NCBI RefSeq assembly: GCF_009870125.1
Contig: NC_046683.1
Span: 50,297,869-50,361,868 of the forward strand
From: Drosophila pseudoobscura
Lineage: Eukaryota; Arthropoda; Insecta; Diptera; Drosophilidae
Direction: 5' to 3'
DNA length: 64,000 nt
In this document: one piece after another, positions 1-9,727 of the stretch
Numbering within the stretch: position 1 is the stretch's first letter
Layout: each line of letters starts with the position of its first letter
Notes under the pieces: generated by a model
The model's database searches: none
What the model was told of the DNA's origin: nothing
What the model saw: only the letters and a program-made list of their open reading frames with translations
Translations under genes and position numbers: made by a program

Positions 1-1492
1 TATGGTGGGAATTTTTTAACGCTTTCAAGTTTGCCGAGAAGCGAGCAGCGGACGAGGACGACGACGACGACGACAGCGACAGCTTGCAGCAAAGGTAGAG
101 AACGGGGTGGTGGGCAGGGGCGGTGGCACAGGGGTGCGGAGAGGCAGAGTAAACTATTACATAACACGCATTATACAAAAGGTGCCTGAGAATGCAGGGC
201 GAGATTGGTGAGGGCTGGGAGGGGGTGGAGGAGCCCTGGCTGAAAGCTGAGAGCCAAAAGGCCCAGGGGAGGGGTGGGAAATGCATAAAAAGCGCATTTT
301 ATTATTTCACTCGAAACTTGTTTACGAAGCGTTTTCCCAGCGCTTTTCCTCGTACCGCCTTGTCCAGTACTCCTTCTCTGTCTCTCTTTCTCTCTGTCTC
401 ACTCTCCCCGAACCGATTCGTCGCCCTCTTTCATTATGATGTAATATGTTTTAAACATTATTTTTATTATAAATCAACGGAATGCACTCAACGCGTCTTT
501 CAGTTGAAACCGGCAACTTTTTACGCCCCCACCCCCCGTACCCAGCAGGGGGAAAAGGAGAGAAAAGGCTAAAGTGGAAAACCAGAAGGGAATCAGGGGC
601 AAAAACAGCAGTTCCAAGATTGGAGTCTGATTTATTTAATGCTATTATAGTTATGACTGTGAATGGTGCAAGGGCATGGGGCAGGGGCAGAGGCAGGGAC
701 AGGGGCAGGGGCATGGTGCAGGGCCAGCAGAATGAGAGCAATGTCAGCCAGCAAGAAAAGAAAGGAAATATTAAGATCAAAGAAAGTTTGTTACTGGAAA
801 AGTGCCACAAAGAAAGGAAAGACGAGAAAAGATAAAGACATTCAATGAAGGTGATGCGCCCTCGGGCCGTAGGGGTAGGGGTGCCTGAGCTATAAACTCG
901 TAATATTATGGCTCTAATTCATCTATAATCTTTCATCTTCTTCCAAGTATTTCTCCCTCTCAAGGATAGCTTGGTTTTCCACTATTCTCTGATATATTTT
1001 TGTATTTTGTTGCATTTTCAATTGGATTTTCTCTTTAAATGGCATTCGTGGAATCGCTTGACAGAAAGTAAAGAGCCCCAGCCCCAGCCCCAGCATTCAG
1101 CTTTCGGCTTTTTGCGTAACAACAAAATGTCACAACTGTCTGTCAAGTCGGCTGCACACCGAAAAACAAAAAAGCCAACAAACCAACAAAAACAAAGGAA
1201 TATTCTCGTATTCGTAGTCGTATCTCCAGGGCACAAATGCAGCTGGAATTTTTTTGGGGTTTTTTGTTGATGCCGCCTGAGAGCTACGTTTCAAGGATAA
1301 AAGCTTTCCCCTATACTTATTAATATTTGTTGCCAGCGCGGCGTCGCGGAATGCCAGTGAAATTTGTCAACTCCATCATCAACGGCTGCGAAAATGTCGC
1401 AAAAAAGCAAAGGGAAAGTGTGAAAGTCCTCGGAAAGTGAAAGCGTAAGGCTGGGCTAAGACAAGGATGCGATTCGAAGGCTGAAGAGGCTC

Positions 1493-1729
1493 AAGATACA
1501 CTGTAGATAGCGCTCCTCAGATAATCAGAGTCTTATTTAGGCATTTATAGCTCTCTTTCTTCCTTTGTTCTGTGTCCAAATATCTTCATGGCCTCCTTTT
1601 TCTGTAAGTGTAGCTAAGATACACTCTAGATAGCGCTCTTCAGATAATCAGAGTCTTATCTATGTATTTATCGTGTATTTATAGCTGTGTCCAAACATCT
1701 TCATGGCCTCCTTTTTCTGTAAGTGTAGC
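1493..1729. repeat. Imperfect tandem duplication, two units of about 120 bp
   Basis: Unit 1 (about 1493-1615) and unit 2 (about 1616-1729) share a start reading AAGATACACT, then AGATAGCGCTC, CAGATAATCAGAGTCTTAT, and a common end with TCTTCATGGCCTCC and TTTTTCTGTAAGTGTAGC. They differ by a few substitutions and by the length of the middle T/C-rich part. No ORF or known element is recognised in the unit. Confidence 0.9.
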
Positions 1730-2103
1730 AGAAAAAAAGAAATTATTTGAATTGCATGCAACATATGCATGAGAGTTGCTCAACTGTAAGAAATATTACC
1801 ATTAACCTGCTACTGTGATGGCTTCTCTCTGCCTTCTCCCTGCTCCCTCGAGTGTTCATTGAGTTGAATGGAAATCATCATCAGGCGGAGCGAGGGCTTT
1901 GCTTGGAGGTCCTTGATTAATGTGACTTGTCATAATATTCCGCTCCCCCACCCCCCCGAACCATTTGCGTGCGTGCGTGTGTGTGTGTGCCTGGAATCCA
2001 AAAGCGAAAGCATTCAATGCCGACGAGTGGCGGAGCTGTAAGTGGGCACGACGACCCATTATCCCTACACTTCTTGCATTGCAATTTCCGCTCCTTAGTT
2101 GGC

Positions 2104-2308
2104 GCATTTGCATGCTGATCTCATTAGCACAAAACAAGTTCATTTGCTGACTCGACTCGGACTTTGGACTTCGGTTCTAGGTCCTGGGCTCTGGGTTCTG
2201 GGTTGCATTTCTCTGGCTGCAGGTACATGTCCCACAGCCTCCTGCTGACGGCTGGAGCTGCCTTGGAAGCTGCCTTGTGCTGCATCATTTGCATGCAAAT
2301 GTCGTTGG
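2104..2308. promoter_or_regulatory. Octamer module, copy 1
   Basis: A 44-bp block at 2104-2147 begins GCATTTGCATGCT, continues with ATCTCATTAGC and ends AACAAGTTCATTTGC. At 2286-2301 lies a perfect 16-bp palindrome, CATTTGCATGCAAATG, holding overlapping POU octamers (ATGCAAAT) on both strands. Both parts recur in the same order at 22990-23159. The block also contains a TAAT-type homeodomain core (CTCATTAG). Enhancer function is inferred from the repetition and motif content; nothing in the sequence proves it. Confidence 0.5.
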
Positions 2309-2522
2309 TAGGCCACTTCCCTAGCCACCCGCCCCGCACTGTCTCCTGCACTCTCTCTCCAGTGGTGTCCTCCTGCCCTCCTGATCCTGGACTGCTTGCC
2401 GCCTGTTCATTTTGCTCTTTTGCACGCCTTTGTTGCGGTTTTGTCCTGGACTTGGCTTTTGCTTCCAACGGACAAAGGCGGCTTTTGGGCTGACTGGTCT
2501 CATAAACCAAGCGACTGAGAGC

Positions 2523-2547
2523 GAGAGAGAGAGAGAGAGGGAGAGGG
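2523..2547. repeat. (GA)n microsatellite
   Basis: A run of GA dinucleotides flanked by GGGAGAGGGGG. Such runs are potential GAGA-factor sites in flies, but as simple repeats they are common in this window. Confidence 0.9.
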
Positions 2548-4416
2548 GGTTAGAATGTGGGCCCACAGTTGGCACTGCCGTTGACACTTTGGCCAATATT
2601 CAGTGCACGCAAAAAGAGTGGGCCTCCAGGGATGGGTGGGCTGGAGAGGGTCGGCCTTTATGAAAACTTTCTTTGGTTGAGGGACAAACTTCTTGTTTGA
2701 AAATGGTCCTCTCTGTCGCCTGTCGCCTGTCGTTTGTGTCGCTGTCGCTGTCGCTTTTTATTGGCCACTCTGGTTAGGCCAAGGCAAACGTGCCCACTCT
2801 TGATCCACTCATTATGGAGAGTTTTACAGTTTTACAGTTTTACAATTTAGTTGCACTTTCCACCGAGCACCAAAAGGGAAGTGAACGCCTAGGCATCCCA
2901 CTGAAGGACATCCTTTTCGCAATCGGAAAGCACTGCAGTCCGACCGACCGTTCGACCATCTTTTGTAAGCCCTAAGCTCTTATGGCAGGTGCAAGCATAT
3001 TTAATTGAATTAAAGCGAAGGCAGGCTTTGCTTCGTACTTTCCTGCACAAAAAATATAAACAGAAACTGGCAAGGACTTCTCTGCGAGCATAAGATCTTC
3101 GAAAATTCTACAATCCGCTTACGGAAAAGCACTTGGAAAATATTACGCATACGCACTGCTGTGCAGTGAGGAGTGAGCTTCAAAGAATGCCCGAAATGCC
3201 CCCCAGCACCCACCCCCCCCCAAAATGCTGCTTGACTGCTGCTGAAGGATCCTCTGCTGCTGCTCTTCCTGCCCCTGTTAAGGACCAACTAAATAATGGC
3301 CAAAGGTAAGTGAAGCATCCATCCCCCCCCTTCCCACTCCCCAACAAAAGCAGACCTCAAGTTGAAGCCCATTAAAGCCATGCGCCCCAACGCGTTCAGA
3401 GCCAAGTACAATTAAGGATTTCAACGAACGCCAAAAGCCATACACCAAAATATATTGTGGTCGAGGAAACAATAAACCAAAAAGAAAAAAAGTATGGAAA
3501 CCGAAAAAGAAGAAAGAAGCAGCCGCCTGCTCCTTCAAGGCTCTGCCGCCCCCCAAGGCCAAAGGAGGAGTCCGTCGAGGAGAAAAATAAACAAAAATGT
3601 AATTTGCGCCACTTAGCAGCAAATGGACAATGCCATTAATAATTCTATTTTTTTTCCCCCCGTCCAGGACTGTGGGGCGGGGGGGTAGGTATTACGAGGG
3701 TGGCACAGATAATAAGGAAATATGACTTTGTTCTGCGGGGGCCACTACGACGCTTGACCGCAAAAATTTGAAATGAAAAACAGGAACAGGAAAAACCTGA
3801 AAGTCAGAAAGGGCAACAACAACAACAACAACAGCAAAAAACAAACAGAAGTTGGCATTAGTCATAAGCTAAGCAGCAAAGCAAAGGTAAAATGGAAATG
3901 GAAATAAAACGAAAATGGGCAAACTCCAGTGAAAATTATGTTTAAATTTTCAACCAAAAATGGCGGCTTTTGCTGGAATAAATAAAATTAAATGTGTCTT
4001 AATATTATTTGAGGGGAGTTTTTTTTGGTTCAAAGATAATGAAATTAGAAAGGATCCGCCCCCGCAGATCCCATAAATACATACATATATAATAGCGTTT
4101 ATTTTAACCTGTTGCCATATAGGATTTTTCTTTTAAAAAAAGTTCTCTACTTTTCGCTGTGATTGTGGCTGGGAGGGGGAGGGGGCAAGGCCTTGGCTCT
4201 GCCTCGTTGTAATTCAATTTTGAGGCAATTTTTTGTTTTGTTTTGTGTTTGGATAAATCTTGCTTTTGTTTCGTTTTGTGGCATGGAAATCCAATTAAAG
4301 TGACAAACTGTCCGAATTTATGACATGGGGACACACACACACACTCGCACGCAACAAAGCGGTGGGTAGACCCAAAGGACACAAAGGACAATGGTTTGGG
4401 GTTCGAGTAGATTGAG

Positions 4417-4439
4417 ACACACACACACACACACACACA
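4417..4439. repeat. (AC)n microsatellite
   Basis: About eleven AC units roughly 350 bp upstream of the Ir promoter. A shorter CA run lies at 4330-4343. Confidence 0.95.
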
Positions 4440-4551
4440 TGCGACCCTCATTCGGATTCCGCATCCTTTATGCATATTCATGGGCAAGGGCCAGAGTCGG
4501 AATCAGATTTTGAATCAGAATCAGGAGCCATAGCCACAGCCTTAGCCGCCG

Positions 4552-4561
4552 CCATATATGG
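4552..4561. promoter_or_regulatory. CArG-box palindrome upstream of the Ir promoter
   Basis: CCATATATGG is a perfect match to the CC(A/T)6GG consensus bound by SRF-type MADS proteins. It is flanked by GCCGCC on both sides and followed by GGGCGTGGC, a KLF/Sp-like GC box. It lies about 220 bp upstream of the TATA box. Binding is not shown by sequence alone. Confidence 0.35.
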
Positions 4562-4770
4562 CCGCCATAGGGCGTGGCTCATGAATTATGAAATGTAATT
4601 GAATGAAATTGAATATAGACGACGACCGGTGTCAGTTGACAAGAAAAGTGAAATTCCAAATTCCAATGAGCGATTTATGGGCCAATTGAATTTCTGACAG
4701 CCGCCAAATGTCAAAGCCAACGTCCGAATGAATAATGTAATGGAATACCGCTCAAAACCCCTTCCAGCCT

Positions 4771-4809
4771 TATATAAAGCACTGCCCAAAAGGAATTCCA
4801 ATGTCAGTC
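4771..4809 (+). promoter_or_regulatory. TATA box and initiator of the Ir gene
   Basis: TATATAAAG starts at 4771, and a perfect fly initiator TCAGTC lies at 4804-4809, so transcription should begin near 4806. The spacing of about 35 bp is slightly longer than the usual 30-31. The first ATG after this start is at 4824, giving a leader of only about 18 nt. This argues that the in-frame ATGs at 4728 and 4740 are upstream of the transcript. Confidence 0.6.
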
Positions 4810-4823
4810 GACAACAATACGCG

Positions 4824-7800
4824 ATGCATTGGTTGATTCTGCTGCTGTTCCTTCTGCCGCTCTCCATCTCCATCAGGGCCAGGGAGTCCTCCAGCCCCAT
4901 TCCCATCCGCCGGCAGCTGGAACTAGACAGGGAATTGGAGGTGGCGGAGCCGTTGCGCACTTCGGTGCTGCAGAGCAGCCTTCTCCTGCAGTTCTGCCTG
5001 CAGTACCGGCATATACCCCGGTTAACCTACTTCACGTGCCGCAATCCGGAGACCAGCTCTGGGAATGAAGAGGAGCTGCGTGCGGCATTCGCTGCCAAGA
5101 ATGCGCAGCTGATTAAGAGCCTCTACCGTAGCCAGCTCTTTGTGCGGATTGTGCGGCTCGATGTGCTCCAACAAACGGGAGGCGGCTCTGCCAGCAGCAG
5201 CAATGACCCCAGGCGCGGTGGCAGGGTGCAAGGGCGACCAGGACCAGGACCAGGAGCCGGGCCTGGTTTTGGTTTCGGTTTTGCTCAGTCGCAGAGCCAG
5301 GCCCAAAGCAATGCCGAGTGGTTGGACAGTGTTCTGTCGGTGGATGCCCTTAGGCAAATTGTGGCTGTGGATCTGGCATGCGGCGCCCAGAGTCGTCGCT
5401 TACTCGATTTGGTAAGATACTTTGAGCAAGATAACAAGACAGGAGGAGGAGGAGCGGTGGCGGAGCCCTGCTCTAGGCGGCTCTCATCTGCCCGTCAGCC
5501 TTATTAAGTGCTCAAGTGAAATTATTTCAAAGGCTTCCGCCAAGCGGCTCTACAGCGACAAGTTTCACTGGCTATTGATAGAGGATTTTGCGCTGTTCAA
5601 CAGGCTGGAAGGAGGAGCTGACGAGCATCTGCAGCTGCAAGCCAAGCAACTGCAAAGGACCAAGGACGAAGAAGACCTCCGCCTGCCAACTATCGAGGAC
5701 TTTATGGAGGGCCTCAACCTGTACATGAACACAGAGCTGATACTGGCCAAGCGACTGTCAGAGGCAGCCAACTATACGCTATATGATGTGTGGTGAGTGG
5801 CCGGGGAGACTCCTCAAGGATACCTTATCATCAGAATCATCCAGCAGCAGAAGTCTGTTAGCCTCGCTCGACATATACGTAGATCAAGCACAAGCCCTCA
5901 TTAGAACGGAGCCATCATCCCAAAAGACCTTTCCGGCAGTTTCGCACACTTTCGGGGAGCCTCAAAAATCTGTCCCCTCAAAAGTTCCTGACATCCACCA
6001 TCATGGTGCACCATCAGAGGTCACGCATCTGTCTGGTTTCCAAATCAAGCAATCATCGCATCATCACTGCCTCACTGTCCCTCCCTGCCCCTACCGCCTC
6101 CTCCAGGACAGACTAATTCCCATAACCCCTGGGAGTGTTGACTCCCAGGCCCCGTTCGGACTTTCGCTTTAGGAACCCCGGCCTGAACTATGGCGGACGT
6201 GTCAATCGAACGGAAATTGGCAGCTTCACGCCGTCAGAGGGTGTTCGATTGCAGACCTGGTATCGGAGGACATCGACGGTGCGGCGTCGCATGAATATGC
6301 AGCATGCCCGAGTCCGTTGCATGGTTGTGGTGCGTAGGACGGTGGCGATTTATCGTTGCTCGTTTTGGGCGGCTGATATCCCGACTATCTAACCGGCAGG
6401 TGACCAACAAGAACATGACGGGCACTCTGATGTACTACCTAACGCACACGGTGTCGGGCCACATCGATACGATGAATCGCTTCAACTTCAATCTCCTGAT
6501 GGCCGTCCGAGACATGTTCAACTGGACTTTTGTCCTGTCGCGGACCACCTCGTGGGGCTATGTGAAGAACGGCCGGTTCGATGGCATGATTGGGGCTCTC
6601 ATACGCAACGAAACGGACATCGGTGGGGCGCCGATATTCTATTGGCTGGAGCGGCACAAGTGGATCGATGTGGCCGGCCGTAGTTGGTCGAGTCGGCCGT
6701 GCTTCATCTTTCGCCATCCACGGAACACGCAAAAGGATCGCATTGTGTTCCTGCAGCCCTTCACCAACGATGTCTGGGTCCTGATTATGGTCTGTGGCGT
6801 GGTGACAGTTTGTATTCTGTGGCTTCTCACCACCATTGAGTGGAAACTGGTGCCACACGATGGTGCAGCGCTGATCAAACCCAAGGGAGGGGCACCACCA
6901 CGCCATCATCATCATGCGCAACAGCAACAGCAGCAGCAGCAGGAATTGGAGGCCACTGTGCGTCCAGTGACCGCTTTGTCCGTGGCAGAGGTGGCAGATG
7001 TGGTAGATGATTCGGAGGCACCAAACAAAGTGGAAAACCCCACCACAATTGATCCGGTGACCCTCTGGCAGCGCTGCTACCTGAAGCTCAATAATTATGT
7101 GAAGGAGCGCAAGGCCAAGCGGCAGGCACCCGAGCGCGTGGGCCTGTTCTTGGAGTCGGTGCTGTTCTTTGTGGGCATCATCTGCCAGCAGGGACTGGGC
7201 TTCTCCACCAGCTTTGTGTCGGGGCGGTGCATTGTGATCACCAGTCTGCTGTTCTCCTTCTGCATCTATCAGTTCTATTCGGCCAGTATTGTGGGCACCC
7301 TGCTCATGGAGAAGCCGAAAACCATCAAGACTCTGAGCGATCTGGTGCACAGCTCTCTGCGAGTGGGCATGGAGGATATACTGTACAATAGGGACTACTT
7401 TTTGAACACCAAAGATCCAGTTTCCATGGAGTTGTATGCAAAGAAGATCACCAGTGTCCCCACCACCAAAGAGAACGAGGCCGATGAAGATGAGCCGGCA
7501 GATCCAACACCACCAACAGCAGCAGCAGCAGGACCTGCTGCTCCTCCAGTAGATCCAGCCAAAACCTATCGAGATATAGTCCATAGCCATGAGACGGGTG
7601 CCCATGCCAAGGATAACTCGGCCAGCAATTGGATGGATCCTGAAACGGGTTTGTACAGGGTCAAAAATGAACGTAAGTCAAGGTCAAACTTCTGTCAATC
7701 CTCACGAAGAATATGGGTCCTCTTCTAGGCTTTGCCTTTCATGTGGATGTGGCGGCTGCCTATAAGATCATTGCGGAGACCTTTAGCGAACAGGATATAT

Positions 7801-8236
7801 GCGATCTGACGGAAGTCAGTATGTTTCCCCCGCAGAAGACGGTCTGCATTATGCAAAAGAATTCCCCCATGAGAAAGGTCATCTCTTATGGGTAAGTGGA
7901 GCCAAAGAGAGCAGCACTATAAGGAGCTGTATCAATTGGTCTTCCAGCCTGCGACGTGTCACAGAGACGGGCATCCTCACATATCACTTCAACGTGTGGC
8001 ACTCGAGGAAACCGCCGTGTGTGAAGAAAATCGAAACCTCTGATTTGCACGTGAGCTAAGATCCACTTGTGAGACCTCTAAGATATACTCATTCCCCCCA
8101 TTGACAGGTCGATATGGACACCGTTAGCTCTGCTCTGTTGATACTCCTCTTCAGCTATGGCATAACCCTCATGATTCTGGGCACGGAGATCCTCTACTCC
8201 AAGTGGCACAGCCGCATCATAATAAAGTTCAGTTGA
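4824..8236 (+). CDS. Ionotropic chemosensory receptor (Ir family), seven exons
   Basis: A variant glutamate-receptor channel expected in the dendritic membrane of chemosensory neurons, usually working with a co-receptor such as Ir25a or Ir8a. Proposed exons: 4824-5411, 5533-5792, 6173-6329, 6400-7672, 7729-7891, 7948-8050 and 8108-8236 (890 residues). The frame is kept across all junctions. Seen: signal peptide at residues 1-20 (MHWLILLLFLLPL); an N-terminal region with VDLxC; ligand lobe S1 from about 336; M1 at 460-483; pore with ICQQG near 595; M2 about 608-632; lobe S2 from about 641; M3 about 855-877; and a short cytoplasmic tail. Odd points are a His/Gln run (503-519) between M1 and pore and an acidic, Pro/Ala-rich insertion in S2 (about 692-724). 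The exon 2 acceptor is the weakest call; 5509 also keeps frame, but 5533 better restores the family pattern LL..AS...LY. It resembles antennal Irs such as the Ir64a, Ir75 or Ir76a types; I cannot fix the orthologue. Confidence 0.93.
5793..6172 (+). other. Ir intron 2 (380 bp)
   Basis: GTGAGT donor at 5793 and a pyrimidine-rich CTTTAG acceptor ending at 6172. The other Ir introns are short: 5412-5532, 6330-6399 (70 bp), 7673-7728 (56 bp), 7892-7947 (56 bp) and 8051-8107 (57 bp). I see nothing else of note in this intron. Confidence 0.85.
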
Positions 8237-8257
8237 GCGATACTTGAGATTTTGTTG

Positions 8258-8263
8258 AATAAA
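8258..8263 (+). terminator. Poly(A) signal of the Ir gene
   Basis: AATAAA lies 22 bp after the Ir stop codon (8234-8236). Another AATAAA at 8221-8226 overlaps the last codons. The 3' untranslated region is therefore very short. Confidence 0.75.
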
Positions 8264-8391
8264 GTGCAAGGTTAACCTCTGGCCTCTGAGTTCAAGTGGA
8301 ACTAATTTTGCCCCGCCCCAAGGAAGTTTTCAATTCATTTTGGATGCGCCGCGATTTCCGTTTCATTAGCCACCGCCGCCCACAAAAGGGA

Positions 8392-8412
8392 GGGGGGGGG
8401 GGGGGGGGGGGG
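8392..8412 (+). repeat. Poly(G) run, 21 bases
   Basis: An uninterrupted G run that could form a quadruplex. Its exact length is prone to sequencing error. Confidence 0.85.
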
Positions 8413-9690
8413 AATGTGTCAAAAGGTAAAAGTTTAATTCAATTAAGTTCGATTTGGCACGGAAGGGAAGAGCAAAGGAAATTCTCGACAGCATCGATTG
8501 CATAATTAAATTTAAACTTTTTTTTTTTTTTGGCTTGCTTGAGTATTCGTCAGGGCCTTACACGAGTCCTGCGTGTAATCCACTTAGAGCGACAGACAGG
8601 ACTAGGATTGGGCACTGATTTAATTGCGGAATTAATTGAATTAGAATTTATTGCGGTTCCTGGGGCTTTCCCTCCCAAGACGAGAGTCGACAAACCCGGC
8701 GACAGATAATGCAACAATATGCCCAAATTGTTGCTTCGTTGCTTCTTCTTTTTTTTTTGGTGGCAGGAAAGTGCCTTGGCTGCCTTGGAGCGAGTCAATT
8801 TTAACCACAAACGAACTACAAAATATCCATTAAGATAACAAGTTTTTCCAGTAGTTTCAGTAACATAGTTTCTATCCCCCCCCCACCCCTGTTGCTCCTC
8901 TGCGCTGCTACTTTACTTTTTTCATATTTCCCCTTTTTTTTTGTGTGTGTGTGTTTGTTGCAACTATTTGTGCCTTTTAGGAAGAGGAAGGACACACAGA
9001 ACAGAACAGAGCAGGCTTCTTGTCAGCGCACACAAAAGTTCCTGTTCTTGTTCTTGTCCCTGGGTTCTTCTGTTCTTCTGTGTGTTATTTTGGCTCTTTG
9101 CCAAAGTGACGCTCTTAGGCATTTCTTTTCTTTCTTTCTGTTTGTTAAATTTGAAAGGACTTGTTTTCTTCACCGCCTCCCCGCCCCCCTTCAAGAAAGT
9201 GTCCGCGCCTAGGAAATGCCAAAGCCAAAGCCGCAACAATCATCAAGTCGCGGCCAGGGTGGAGGGAAATCAATTACAAGTCGTGGAAAATCTGCTCGAA
9301 CCGCTGCCAAAAGTTGTCAACATTTTCATTGAATGTCCTATCTATCCTGTGCTCTCATTAGACACCCGAGCACCCCGAAAAAAATTAAGTGACTTTTCTC
9401 AGGATTCCCCAATGAAACATGGCTGATTGAAAAAGTTTTCAAGACATATGTCTTTCGATTCGGATCGGGCTTAATCCTACAATATATGCACTATATAGAT
9501 ACATACACTTTGGTTATTTATCTGTGTATCTCCATTGGCAGCGAGGGCGGGGTGGGTTGGGTTGGGGTGGGGATGAAGCGCCATAAGATGCAATTTTCGA
9601 CTGTGACAATTAAATTGTTTTGGCTTTGTTTAAGCAGCAAATTGTGCAACAAAACTTTGGCGGTTGCCAAAGAAAAATAAGCAACAAAAG

Positions 9691-9727
9691 AGTGGCAGTG
9701 GCAGTGGCTGTGGCAGTGGCAGTGGCA
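9691..9727 (+). repeat. (GGCAGT)n hexamer repeat
   Basis: About six copies of a six-base unit reading AGTGGC or GGCAGT, one of them changed. The same unit recurs at about 17332-17357, 48212-48243, 50900-50960 and 63570-63600. Confidence 0.85.

Larger units (their letters stand above)
1..4549. other. Non-coding flank upstream of the Ir gene
   Basis: I see no supportable gene here; the ORFs are short, overlap on both strands and follow repeats. Contents: a GAC trinucleotide run (about 57-74), a GGGCAG-type hexamer tract (about 678-712), a tandem duplication at 1493-1729, a GT run (1969-1990), an octamer module (2104-2308), a GA run (2523-2547), a TGTCGC-type repeat (2712-2756), three copies of an 8-bp GTTTTACA unit (2821-2844), and two CA runs (4330-4343 and 4417-4439). 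The stretch probably contains regulatory DNA of neighbouring genes, but that is inference. Confidence 0.6.

Noticed and set aside
6439..7605. 388-codon ORF on the minus strand
   Set aside because: It lies fully antisense to Ir exon 4, has a His/Gln/Cys/Trp-rich translation with no domain, and is explained by GC-rich third positions of the sense codons.
7892..7947. Possible coding reading (HYKELYQLVFQ) inside Ir intron 5
   Set aside because: It would need a frameshift; removal of a 56-bp GTAAGT..CAG intron joins YG to LRRVTETG in frame, as the family expects.
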